This document shows, piece by piece, positions 46,240 to 59,349 of a DNA stretch of 64,000 nucleotides; the first letter of the stretch is position 1; each line of letters starts with the position of its first letter. The notes below the pieces were generated by a model. It did not search any database and had not been told where the DNA came from. It was given only the letters and a program-made list of their open reading frames with translations. A program made the position numbers and the translations under genes. Origin of the DNA: Prinsepia uniflora (lineage: Eukaryota; Streptophyta; Magnoliopsida; Rosales; Rosaceae). The stretch lies in the NCBI GenBank assembly GCA_032719365.1, contig CM064871.1, forward strand, positions 68,497,586-68,561,585. Direction: 5' to 3'.

Positions 46240-49200
46240 AGGTTTTGCTCTTTTGTGCGCGAAGGACGAGGGTGTGATGTCTCTTTGGGCTGCAGTTCCG
46301 TTGTCAACCTGATAGATAGTTTTGGGTTTGTATGGTGAATTGGGTGTGTTGGGCCCGATACGCCGTGCATTGTTGCGATTCAACCCAGGTGGGGTTGTAT
46401 ACGATTAACTGGTAATGTGGGACCGTCGGTTCGGTCATGTGATGATGGATTGTTGTGCCACTGGGCATAGCTAGGTTCAGGGAACCCCATTTGATTGGAA
46501 ATGTGAAACTCGGTTGAGTATTGGTCTATGTTTTGGACCCTGGTAGTGTTGGCTAATGTTCGGGGTGTTGGTGCATCGGAGTTAGCCGATGACCTTCGTG
46601 GTGGAACCCACGTTGAGTTGACGATTGGATTGGATTGGATGTCTATACGATGTCAGGACCGCAGAGTCGGTCAGGTTGTGGATTTTACTGCAAGAGGCAG
46701 TTGGGTTCGGTGGAACCCTAGGGTGTGACCTTGGAACCCTAACTTGTAATTGATGGACCGAAAGGTGAACCTTAAGTGAGAACTTGTGCTGCGACGAGCG
46801 GCTGAGGTCATGGATGACCATGTGGATGACTCTAGTGAGTCTAGTCTGGATTATGGGATTCAATCCACGGATGCGGTTATGAGATAAAATATGGAATCCC
46901 GTGTTGGATCGAATATGAGTGTGAGGTGTGGTTACGGATCTTGACAACGATGACTGTTGGTCGACAGTTGTGTCGAGATAACTGGCTATCGAGGATATTT
47001 AGTGTGGTTTTAATACTTGGGGACGTTCAGGGAACGTTCATTATCCTGATGTGCCGATGGCAAAAAAAAAAATTGGAGGTACCCATAGTCGTGGGGAACG
47101 AGTGGGGTTACGGGATCGTCGTTCGGAATGAACGGAGATCCAGGGTAACAACCTTGCACACTGTGTGCTAGCATGGATGTTCGTGTGCTAGCATGGGTGT
47201 TCGTGTGCTATGTATGGATGTTGGTATGGTGATACCTTTATGCCAATACTAGTATGGATGCTTGTGTGCTGATACTAGTGTTGATGATGGTATGTTGGTG
47301 CTGGTACTAGCGCTGGTGCTGGTGACAGTAATTGTGATGACGATGAGCCACCAGTTGGGGTGTGACTCTGTCATGAGGAACAGACGATTGGTATCGGCGA
47401 CTCAGTGGTGGTTGAGTCTTGGACTGGATGGGATCCAGTGGAGGTCGTGATGTGTTGGGATAAGTCCTAACAGGTATATGATGACAGGTGATGAATGGAT
47501 CAAATGGTATGATTGAAACTTGGGGAATCTAGGGACGATGTTCCCTATGTCATGCGAGTTGGTGGACTTGGGGAGTTGTGGTCAACTCCGAGATTGGTAA
47601 GTTTGTGTACTGCTTATATCCCCAGGAAGTACAAGGAAATTATTGAAATTGGAAAAGTCGGGGAAACCATTCGTAGTATTTTGTGATTGTGAATCACTTG
47701 GAACCTGAGGATTGAACCTGTTAAGGTCGAGATGTGAGACGAAGGCAGTATGGTATGCACATCCAGGCAGAGTTGTGGATATTCCGTTCGGAATCGGGGT
47801 GTGTGCATACATGATTATTGACGGACGTGAGGTCCGAGTAATGAATCGATCTTGGACACGTGGTGGTCCAAGTAAGGTATGGACATGGGCAGTCCAGTGG
47901 TTGGACTTGACATCTCATTGGGAGCATGTCTGTTTCCAACGTGGTTGGAACTCCCGTTTCGGGGAGAGTTGTGATTGGGAGACGAGAGGAGTGCTCGTTT
48001 CCGCATCAGTGATTGGTATTCCGAAGTCATTAGGGTTGACTTCATATTTCCTGTCGTGGCAGATGATGATTGTTGCTACCAGTACGTTGAGCGTGTATTG
48101 GTAGGTGGACCCAGGTTTGGCCTTGGGTCATTGGACACAAGCAGTTGTGGATGATTTTGGATTTGGTGGTGAAATGCGAGGTCATCTTTCCACCAAGGGA
48201 AATTTGGCGAAGGATTCAATTGAGGGTGTAAGACCCTACGATCAGCTTTCAGATGGATTGTTAGCTATGTGAGCATGTGTGGATCCTAGGTGGATCTGAT
48301 TTGCGATGTTGTCGACTTTGGTCGATGTGACGATCTAGGATCGTGATATTACTTGTCGGGTGACGTAGCGATGGATATGGATTGTGATCTTGATGATCCA
48401 GATGGGTGGAGAGTTTATCACTCTTACTTTGGTATGTGAGTCGTAAATGACGGGACTGAACTTCTTCTCGGAGTGAAGTCCATATGGTTTGTTACTCGGG
48501 TGAGTAAGTTTCCGAAGTGGTCGGATTTTGTCAACCTTTGACGTGTGAATATTGGGATTGGCTTCCCTATGAAGTCAATCGAGTGTTTTGAGCAGGTAAC
48601 CGATAGGATCGGTTATGTTACGTCTTGATGGACGTAAACAAGATTTTGGGTTTTGGAATCGAATTTCTGGGTGACGATTCAGGATTCGATTGCGAAGCTC
48701 GAAAATGGATTACCGGATTTGGGTGCGGAATGATTATTCCAATGCTAGCTTACGGAATAATGATTTCGGATTCGGATCTGGAACTGGAATAAAAATATGA
48801 TGTTGGGTTCGGGTTCGGGATTTCTTACGAAATTGCGGATTCGGATTCGGAATTGGAACTAGATGACGGGTGGAGTTCGTTTTGTCTCATGTTGGTTTGG
48901 GCAAATGTACTCCATTACTAGAACGTGTTTGGCTATGACCTGGGTGGCTATAGTCAGATTGATGGATTGAGGTACGTACAGGGTACGTGGTACGAGGTTT
49001 GGTAGGCTGAGTGGTGCCTAATGGCGGTACGTGGGATGTACCAGTGGTGTGTAACAAATGCGTTGGTAATCGGCTTGGTTCTGATATCATTTGTTTGGCT
49101 ATATTGTGGACTGGACATTGGATACTGTGCGCTGGGCAGATTGATCTTGTCGGGTTCAGTGATTTTATGAGCAGGTGCTCTTAGCCGTGGTTGGCTTGTG

Positions 49201-49293
49201 GAACCCTATTATTGAGATGTGTGTTCACTGCTGGGCTGGTATCCAATGTGTTCCAGTTGCACCACTTGATTGGGTTAATTGACGGTATACGTA

Positions 49294-49897
49294 CACTCAG
49301 GATGAGTGAATTGGTGGTCTGAGTAACCACGAGTAGCCTTGTGTGACTTGATCACACCATGATTTCCCAGCGTTTTGGTTCGCTGAGGGAGTCGGCGGTT
49401 ATGGACATTGAGATTATTTTGTGTCGCAGGATTGGGCTTGCCCTGCGAAATGAGATCATGTGGTTGATCTTGCGCTACATCGAGAGTGATGTAGTACATG
49501 GTGTTGTCACGGATAGACAGATGGTTGGGGCTTTACTAGGGTGGTAAAGTTTTGTGTTGACAGTTTGACTAGTGGTGTCAGCATGGACTGACAAATGAGA
49601 TTTGGTGACTCCCGACGGGAGCAAATGTAAGGATTTATTGATAATAGAAGGGAACCATCTAGCTGAAGGAGTCAGCTTAATGGTTGAGCGATTTTATCGC
49701 GAATCAGGTGATTATGTCCACTCGAGGTGGTCGAGTGTTGTTGATTATGACGTATGACTGTGATGGGATGTCTGGGTACAAACGTGACTGGTGTTGTCCC
49801 AGTATGTGGGTGTACAAGTGTACACAGATGTGTGGTCGAATTGTTTTCCACAAGGTGGTTGTGGAATAAGGTGATTGGTAATTTCGAGGACGAAATT
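49294..49897 (+). other. Dense string of short perfect hairpins
   Basis: Hairpins, in order: 49294-49308 (stem CACTCA), 49314-49330 (GTGGT), 49341-49357 (GTGTGA), 49368-49385 (CAGCG), 49425-49447 (CGCAGG), 49453-49470 (AGATCA), 49475-49494 (CTACATC), 49531-49549 (CTTTAC), 49576-49593 (TGTCAG), 49609-49621 (CTCCC), 49661-49677 (AGCTGA), 49688-49700 (GCGAT), 49719-49737 (CACTCGA), 49810-49825 (GTGTAC), 49846-49866 (TTCCACAA), 49880-49897 (AATTTCG). Sixteen stems, twelve of at least 6 bp, in 604 bp. The same set recurs at +6562. Confidence 0.9.
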
Positions 49898-49914
49898 CTT
49901 TAAGGAGGGAAGGT

Positions 49915-52787
49915 TGTAACGACCCGTCCCGAATATCGGGATTTAATGATATTTAATTGTGATTTACTAATCTGGGATTAGTTGGGCGATTTCGGACGAA
50001 TTGTGCAAAATGACCGTTTTGCCCCTAGGTGTGGGCAAAACGTTGACTTTTAATTCGGATGGTCAAATGGACTTTGACCGATGACCGTGACGTAGTTTGG
50101 GACGTTACGAGTTCATAGACAGGTGACACGTTCGATTCCGACGTTCGTGGTGAAAGTTATGATGTACGGAAGTCCAGGGGCATTTTCGTAATTTGGACGA
50201 TATAAGGGGAAATGTTGACTTTTTGATCGGGATGTCCGATGGCCGAGGGCCAAGGACCGTTACGTAGGTATCGTCGATACGAATCCAATGACAGGCGGCA
50301 CGCATCAATCGGAGTCCGTATGACCGAGTTACGGGTCAGGATGCGTGAGGGGCATTTTGGTAATTTTCTGCACAAGGGCAGAATGGTAAATTCACACGGG
50401 GGTACTGTTTCATTGATTAGCCGTGAGGTGGATGCTTTGTGCGATCGATCCCTTGATTTGTTTATGAATTAATTGATTGAATTGGGCCAGTTTGAGGTTG
50501 AATTGCACATGGGGTTGTGTTGGCATCGATCACTGAACGTGGGCACTGGGTTTTTCTATGATTTTCGGGTCAGTGCGGGAACCTTTACACAGTGGATTGA
50601 GGACGGTTTTGGACGCCTTTAACGGCTAAATTGAATTAAAAGAATGAAGGGTGTGTCGAGGGCAGTTCACTGAGATTGAGAGATGGAAAAATGGAGTGGA
50701 AATGGTGGAGGAATACTCAAAAACCCGAAACTGGGTTCTGGGGAATTCAAATTCGAATTTCCAGTTTCAGGCCAGCCCAAGCCTAATTGTTGAGTGATTG
50801 AGCTTCCTGGAACTTCAACGAGTCGAACCAGATCAAATGGGGCAAGCTTGGGAGCTCCTAGGGCCGTGAACGGACATGGTGGACGGCCGGAAAACTCGAG
50901 CTTGAGTTGTGACGATTGAGGTATTGTCGAGTTAAATTAATCATGCTATTTGGTTCGTGTTAGTCCTTATATGCTTCATATGAAGTTAATTTGACAATGG
51001 TTAAGGATTGATGGAGTTTTGGTGATCGACCCGTTTTGGGTGATCACGGGTTGTCGACAAGATTGATCGATGGTTGATGCTAATCATGGACACAGAACTG
51101 AAATTGGTGGATTGATGATTGTTGTAGGATCAAGAACGGATGGAATTGATATCGAATTGAGGGTGTTTGAAACGGATCCTATCGCGGGTAATCAGACCCG
51201 TTTACCAGTCATTCGGGTGAAGAAGGAGCACTGTAGCAGGCGCGTGGCTTTCACGCGCAGCCACTCACGGCGGCGCGTGACGGCGCGTGGGCACGAATCT
51301 CGAGGTGAGGTCAACATGACTTTTGTCCTATACAATGTAACGAACATTTTGGGATTGGTTTCGTGTCGATCGGACACCGTCTCGATATTGTTCGGGATGT
51401 CCGAAGGTTTTAAATCCAATTTTAAAATACTTAAAAATTCGGGAAAATTACGGGACTTGAATACGATGTTAATGATGAGGTTAGTGATCCTCTAAATTGA
51501 TTTGAACAGGATTGGGAGTCCCGGTGATAGTGAGGTGGCCCGGGAGGGCCTATGGCACGCGTATCGAGGTGCTCGGTTAAACGGTCTGTGAGTGGACATT
51601 GGTTTTATAAATTCGATGCATGCATAACTGTTTCATGATTGTTATAATTGAGATTATATGATTTATTTTGGATATCAGTGAATTTATATGTTTTCACGCT
51701 TTTCGAGGCGATTTACGTGTTTGCACGTGAATCGAGGTTTTCTGGATTTGCACTGATTTCCATAAATATGGATGGATATGATTTCATGAAACGGTTACGG
51801 ATTTGATAAAGTGAAATCGGGCCAGGGGCCCAGTTAATTTGTTGAATCGGGCCAGGGGCCCAATTGAATTATGAAATCGGGCCAGGGGCCCAGTTAACTT
51901 ATGAATCGGGCCAGGAGCCCAGTTGACTTGTATATGTGATTTCGGGTCAGGGACCCTAAAATGGAATTGAATAAACTATTTCGGATTTGATTCAACTATT
52001 TGGACTTATGACGGTTTTATGGAAATTCGGGGCAGGGCCCTTGTGATATGTTGGAAATGAATAATTGAATGTGTTCCATAAAACCATCTCGATATGAGGA
52101 TATTTATATCCTGGTCTCCTCCAAGTGTCGGGGACACTGGAGAAGTCACGGTGCATTGCCTGCGAGGGCTCATTATACGGAGCTACCGGACCGTATAGTG
52201 ATCCAGGAGCAGGATTGCTAGACGTCATGGACGTCAGACATCGGGGATGTCAGAGATATGGACCCGGTGAGACCCCGGGCAGCACGCGTTGCTTAATACC
52301 GTGAGATATGACGTCTGGAACGTCAAGCGTCTAGGACGCTAGGCATCGGGGATGCCGGAGATGGAAAAATGATAAATGAATATTACTGGATTGATGAAAT
52401 AACTCTTGGATTTACTTTTGGAAATTGAAAATATGCTTTGGTTTCCGGGCTAAGGCCCTAATGGTTATTTCTAAATAAATATGGGATTATTGGTTTTGGT
52501 GCATGCATATGATTTTACTGAGGGGCATAAATGTCTTATAAATGTTTTAAGCAGACTTGTTTATTTTCGTCCACTCACAGCTTTTGGTTTTTAATGCCCT
52601 TCAGGTTGATTCCGGATACGACTGCAGCAGAGACTTGAGCATCGCACACCTCCTCCATCGATCCTTACGCACTCTGGAAGCCCGTTTGGGCAATGGCAAT
52701 CGGTTATCCCTTGTCTGACGCCTCTTGTCAGACGGGAGCACGTCACATTCCATGGTAATCCCGGGGGGATTGGGATGGGTCGTGTCA
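49915..52787 (+). repeat. LTR 2 (middle) of element E
   Basis: Identical to LTR 1 except for a few substitutions (A at 50126; G at 49926). It is shared by both units: 3' LTR of the first, 5' LTR of the second. Confidence 0.95.
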
Positions 52788-55700
52788 AGTGGTATCAGAG
52801 CAGGTTTTGCTCTTTTGTGCGCGAAGGACGAGGGTGTGATGTCTCTTTGGGCTGCAGTTCCGTTGTCAACCTGATAGATAGTTTTGGGTTTGTATGGTGA
52901 ATTGGGTGTGTTGGGCCCGATACGCCGTGCATTGTTGCGATTCAACCCAGGTGGGGTTGTATACGATTAACTGGTAATGTGGGACCGTCGGTTCGGTCAT
53001 GTGATGATGGATTGTTGTGCCACTGGGCATAGCTAGGTTCAGGGAACCCCATTTGATTGGAAATGTGAAACTCGGTTGAGTATTGGTCTATGTTTTGGAC
53101 CCTGGTAGTGTTGGCTAATGTTCGGGGTGTTGGTGCATCGGAGTTAGCCGATGACCTTCGTGGTGGAACCCACGTTGAGTTGACGATTGGATTGGATTGG
53201 ATGTCTATACGATGTCAGGACCGCAGAGTCGGTCAGGTTGTGGATTTTACTGCAAGAGGCAGTTGGGTTCGGTGGAACCCTAGGGTGTGACCTTGGAACC
53301 CTAACTTGTAATTGATGGACCGAAAGGTGAACCTTAAGTGAGAACTTGTGCTGCGACGAGCGGCTGAGGTCATGGATGACCATGTGGATGACTCTAGTGA
53401 GTCTAGTCTGGATTATGGGATTCAATCCACGGATGCGGTTATGAGATAAAATATGGAATCCCGTGTTGGATCGAATATGAGTGTGAGGTGTGGTTACGGA
53501 TCTTGACAACGATGACTGTTGGTCGACAGTTGTGTCGAGATAACTGGCTATCGAGGATATTTAGTGTGGTTTTAATACTTGGGGACGTTCAGGGAACGTT
53601 CATTATCCTGATGTGCCGATGGCAAAAAAAAAAATTGGAGGTACCCATAGTCGTGGGGAACGAGTGGGGTTACGGGATCGTCGTTCGGAATGAACGGAGA
53701 TCCAGGGTAACAACCTTGCACACTGTGTGCTAGCATGGATGTTCGTGTGCTAGCATGGGTGTTCGTGTGCTATGTATGGATGTTGGTATGGTGATACCTT
53801 TATGCCAATACTAGTATGGATGCTTGTGTGCTGATACTAGTGTTGATGATGGTATGTTGGTGCTGGTACTAGCGCTGGTGCTGGTGACAGTAATTGTGAT
53901 GACGATGAGCCACCAGTTGGGGTGTGACTCTGTCATGAGGAACAGACGATTGGTATCGGCGACTCAGTGGTGGTTGAGTCTTGGACTGGATGGGATCCAG
54001 TGGAGGTCGTGATGTGTTGGGATAAGTCCTAACAGGTATATGATGACAGGTGATGAATGGATCAAATGGTATGATTGAAACTTGGGGAATCTAGGGACGA
54101 TGTTCCCTATGTCATGCGAGTTGGTGGACTTGGGGAGTTGTGGTCAACTCCGAGATTGGTAAGTTTGTGTACTGCTTATATCCCCAGGAAGTACAAGGAA
54201 ATTATTGAAATTGGAAAAGTCGGGGAAACCATTCGTAGTATTTTGTGATTGTGAATCACTTGGAACCTGAGGATTGAACCTGTTAAGGTCGAGATGTGAG
54301 ACGAAGGCAGTATGGTATGCACATCCAGGCAGAGTTGTGGATATTCCGTTCGGAATCGGGGTGTGTGCATACATGATTATTGACGGACGTGAGGTCCGAG
54401 TAATGAATCGATCTTGGACACGTGGTGGTCCAAGTAAGGTATGGACATGGGCAGTCCAGTGGTTGGACTTGACATCTCATTGGGAGCATGTCTGTTTCCA
54501 ACGTGGTTGGAACTCCCGTTTCGGGGAGAGTTGTGATTGGGAGACGAGAGGAGTGCTCGTTTCCGCATCAGTGATTGGTATTCCGAAGTCATTAGGGTTG
54601 ACTTCATATTTCCTGTCGTGGCAGATGATGATTGTTGCTACCAGTACGTTGAGCGTGTATTGGTAGGTGGACCCAGGTTTGGCCTTGGGTCATTGGACAC
54701 AAGCAGTTGTGGATGATTTTGGATTTGGTGGTGAAATGCGAGGTCATCTTTCCACCAAGGGAAATTTGGCGAAGGATTCAATTGAGGGTGTAAGACCCTA
54801 CGATCAGCTTTCAGATGGATTGTTAGCTATGTGAGCATGTGTGGATCCTAGGTGGATCTGATTTGCGATGTTGTCGACTTTGGTCGATGTGACGATCTAG
54901 GATCGTGATATTACTTGTCGGGTGACGTAGCGATGGATATGGATTGTGATCTTGATGATCCAGATGGGTGGAGAGTTTATCACTCTTACTTTGGTATGTG
55001 AGTCGTAAATGACGGGACTGAACTTCTTCTCGGAGTGAAGTCCATATGGTTTGTTACTCGGGTGAGTAAGTTTCCGAAGTGGTCGGATTTTGTCAACCTT
55101 TGACGTGTGAATATTGGGATTGGCTTCCCTATGAAGTCAATCGAGTGTTTTGAGCAGGTAACCGATAGGATCGGTTATGTTACGTCTTGATGGACGTAAA
55201 CAAGATTTTGGGTTTTGGAATCGAATTTCTGGGTGACGATTCAGGATTCGATTGCGAAGCTCGAAAATGGATTACCGGATTTGGGTGCGGAATGATTATT
55301 CCAATGCTAGCTTACGGAATAATGATTTCGGATTCGGATCTGGAACTGGAATAAAAATATGATGTTGGGTTCGGGTTCGGGATTTCTTACGAAATTGCGG
55401 ATTCGGATTCGGAATTGGAACTAGATGACGGGTGGAGTTCGTTTTGTCTCATGTTGGTTTGGGCAAATGTACTCCATTACTAGAACGTGTTTGGCTATGA
55501 CCTGGGTGGCTATAGTCAGATTGATGGATTGAGGTACGTACAGGGTACGTGGTACGAGGTTTGGTAGGCTGAGTGGTGCCTAATGGCGGTACGTGGGATG
55601 TACCAGTGGTGTGTAACAAATGCGTTGGTAATCGGCTTGGTTCTGATATCATTTGTTTGGCTATATTGTGGACTGGACATTGGATACTGTGCGCTGGGCA

Positions 55701-56476
55701 GATTGATCTTGTCGGGTTCAGTGATTTTATGAGCAGGTGCTCTTAGCCGTGGTTGGCTTGTGGAACCCTATTATTGAGATGTGTGTTCACTGCTGGGCTG
55801 GTATCCAATGTGTTCCAGTTGCACCACTTGATTGGGTTAATTGACGGTATACGTACACTCAGGATGAGTGAATTGGTGGTCTGAGTAACCACGAGTAGCC
55901 TTGTGTGACTTGATCACACCATGATTTCCCAGCGTTTTGGTTCGCTGAGGGAGTCGGCGATTATGGACATTGAGATTATTTTGTGTCGCAGGATTGGGCT
56001 TGCCCTGCGAAATGAGATCATGTGGTTGATCTTGCGCTACATCGAGAGTGATGTAGTACATGGTGTTGTCACGGATAGACAGATGGTTGGGGCTTTACTA
56101 GGGTGGTAAAGTTTTTTGTTGACAGTTTGACTAGTGGTGTCAGCATGGACTGACAAATGAGATTTGGTGACTCCCGACGGGAGCAAATGTAAGGATTTAT
56201 TGATAATAGAAGGGAACCATCTAGCTGAAGGAGTCAGCTTAATGGTTGAGCGATTTTATCGCGAATCAGGTGATTATGTCCACTCGAGGTGGTCGAGTGT
56301 TGTTGATTATGACGTATGACTGTGATGGGATGTCTGGGTACAAACGTGACTGGTGTTGTCCCAGTATGTGGGTGTACAAGTGTACACAGATGTGTGGTCG
56401 AATTGTTTTCCACAAGGTGGTTGTGGAATAAGGTGATTGGTAATTTCGAGGACGAAATTCTTTAAGGAGGGAAGGT
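52788..56476 (+). mobile_element. Interior 2 of element E
   Basis: Same length as interior 1 with two substitutions seen (55961, 56116). The primer-binding site, purine tract and hairpin string are all retained. Confidence 0.95.
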
Positions 56477-59349
56477 TGTAACGACCCGTCCCGAATATCG
56501 GGATTTAATGATATTTAATTGTGATTTACTAATCTGGGATTAGTTGGGCGATTTCGGACGAATTGTGCAAAATGACCGTTTTGCCCCTAGGTGTGGGCAA
56601 AACGTTGACTTTTAATTCGGATGGTCAAATGGACTTTGACCGATGACCGTGACGTAGTTTGGGACGTTACGAGTTCATAGACAGGTGGCACGTTCGATTC
56701 CGACGTTCGTGGTGAAAGTTATGATGTACGGAAGTCCAGGGGCATTTTCGTAATTTGGACGATATAAGGGGAAATGTTGACTTTTTGATCGGGATGTCCG
56801 ATGGCCGAGGGCCAAGGACCGTTACGTAGGTATCGTCGATACGAATCCAATGACAGGCGGCACGCATCAATCGGAGTCCGTATGACCGAGTTACGGGTCA
56901 GGATGCGTGAGGGGCATTTTGGTAATTTTCTGCACAAGGGCAGAATGGTAAATTCACACGGGGGTACTGTTTCATTGATTAGCCGTGAGGTGGATGCTTT
57001 GTGCGATCGATCCCTTGATTTGTTTATGAATTAATTGATTGAATTGGGCCAGTTTGAGGTTGAATTGCACATGGGGTTGTGTTGGCATCGATCACTGAAC
57101 GTGGGCACTGGGTTTTTCTATGATTTTCGGGTCAGTGCGGGAACCTTTACACAGTGGATTGAGGACGGTTTTGGACGCCTTTAACGGCTAAATTGAATTA
57201 AAAGAATGAAGGGTGTGTCGAGGGCAGTTCACTGAGATTGAGAGATGGAAAAATGGAGTGGAAATGGTGGAGGAATACTCAAAAACCCGAAACTGGGTTC
57301 TGGGGAATTCAAATTCGAATTTCCAGTTTCAGGCCAGCCCAAGCCTAATTGTTGAGTGATTGAGCTTCCTGGAACTTCAACGAGTCGAACCAGATCAAAT
57401 GGGGCAAGCTTGGGAGCTCCTAGGGCCGTGAACGGACATGGTGGACGGTCGGAAAACTCGAGCTTGAGTTGTGACGATTGAGGTATTGTCGAGTTAAATT
57501 AATCATGCTATTTGGTTCGTGTTAGTCCTTATATGCTTCATATGAAGTTAATTTGACAATGGTTAAGGATTGATGGAGTTTTGGTGATCGACCCGTTTTG
57601 GGTGATCACGGGTTGTCGACAAGATTGATCGATGGTTGATGCTAATCATGGACACATAACTGAAATTGGTGGATTGATGATTGTTGTAGGATCAAGAACG
57701 GATGGAATTGATATCGAATTGAGGGTGTTTGAAACGGATCCTATCGCGGGTAATCAGACCCGTTTACCAGTCATTCGGGTGAAGAAGGAGCACTGTAGCA
57801 GGCGCGTGGCTTTCACGCGCAGCCACTCACGGCGGCGCGTGACGGCGCGTGGGCACGAATCTCGAGGTGAGGTCAACATGACTTTTGTCCTATACAATGT
57901 AACGAACATTTTGGGATTGGTTTCGTGTCGATCGGACACCGTCTCGATATTGTTCGGGATGTCCGAAGGTTTTAAATCCAATTTAAAAATACTTAAAAAT
58001 TCGGGAAAATTACGGGACTTGAATACGATGTTAATGATGAGGTTAGTGATCCTCTAAATTGATTTGAACAGGATTGGGAGTCCCGGTGATAGTGAGGTGG
58101 CCCGGGAGGGCCTATGGCACGCGTATCGAGGTGCTCGGTTAAACGGTCTGTGAGTGGACATTGGTTTTATAAATTCGATGCATGCATAACTGTTTCATGA
58201 TTGTTATAATTGAGATTATATGATTTATTTTGGATATCAGTGAATTTATATGTTTTCACGCTTTTCGAGGCGATTTACGTGTTTGCACGTGAATCGAGGT
58301 TTTCTGGATTTGCACTGATTTCCATAAATATGGATGGATATGATTTCATGAAACGGTTACGGATTTGATAAAGTGAAATCGGGCCAGGGGCCCAGTTAAT
58401 TTGTTGAATCGGGCCAGGGGCCCAATTGAATTATGAAATCGGGCCAGGGGCCCAGTTAACTTATGAATCGGGCCAGGAGCCCAGTTGACTTGTATATGTG
58501 ATTTCGGGTCAGGGACCCTAAAATGGAATTGAATAAACTATTTCGGATTTGATTCAACTATTTGGACTTATGACGGTTTTATGGAAATTCGGGGCAGGGC
58601 CCTTGTGATATGTTGGAAATGAATAATTGAATGTGTTCCATAAAACCATCTCGATATGAGGATATTTATATCCTGGTCTCCTCCAAGTGTCGGGGACACT
58701 GGAGAAGTCACGGTGCATTGCCTGCGAGGGCTCATTATACGGAGCTACCGGACCGTATAGTGATCCAGGAGCAGGATTGCTAGACGTCATGGACGTCAGA
58801 CATCGGGGATGTCAGAGATATGGACCCGGTGAGACCCCGGGCAGCACGCGTTGCTTAATACCGTGAGATATGACGTCTGGAACGTCAAGCGTCTAGGACG
58901 CTAGGCATCGGGGATGCCGGAGATGGAAAAATGATAAATGAATATTACTGGATTGATGAAATAACTCTTGGATTTACTTTTGGAAATTGAAAATATGCTT
59001 TGGTTTCCGGGCTAAGGCCCTAATGGTTATTTCTAAATAAATATGGGATTATTGGTTTTGGTGCATGCATATGATTTTACTGAGGGGCATAAATGTCTTA
59101 TAAATGTTTTAAGCAGACTTGTTTATTTTCGTCCACTCACAGCTTTTGGTTTTTAATGCCCTTCAGGTTGATTCCGGATACGACTGCAGCAGAGACTTGA
59201 GCATCGCACACCTCCTCCATCGATCCTTACGCACTCTGGAAGCCCGTTTGGGCAATGGCAATCGGTTATCCCTTGTCTGACGCCTCTTGTCAGACGGGAG
59301 CACGTCACATTCCATGGTAATCCCGGGGGGATTGGGATGGGTCGTGTCA
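56477..59349 (+). repeat. LTR 3 of element E
   Basis: Ends GGTCGTGTCA directly before GCCTG and the last piece of the LTR of A. Private substitutions at 57449, 57657 and 57985. Confidence 0.95.

Larger units (their letters stand above)
46226..49914 (+). mobile_element. Interior 1 of element E (3689 bp, non-coding, hairpin-rich)
   Basis: It begins with an exact primer-binding site and ends with a purine tract (AAGGAGGGAAGG, about 49902-49913). No retroviral-type domain is visible; frames of up to 130 aa recur in both interiors only because the DNA does. The sense strand is G/T-rich. Short perfect hairpins occur along its length, e.g. AACCGAT-AG-GATCGGTT-like at about 48599-48616, TTCCAAC-GTG-GTTGGAA at about 47936-47952, and a dense run at 49294-49897. 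Small tandem words (GTGTGCTAGCATGG) lie at 47165-47215. Confidence 0.9.
43353..59349 (+). mobile_element. Element E: tandem LTR-interior-LTR-interior-LTR array
   Basis: Three LTRs (2873 bp each) and two interiors (3689 bp each) repeat with an exact period of 6562 bp. The whole array is flanked by one perfect duplication GCCTG (43348-43352 and 59350-59354), so it behaves as one insertion. I found only about five differences among the LTRs (e.g. 43364, 50126, 57449, 57657, 57985) and two between the interiors (49399/55961, 49554/56116). It is the youngest element here. Confidence 0.95.
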
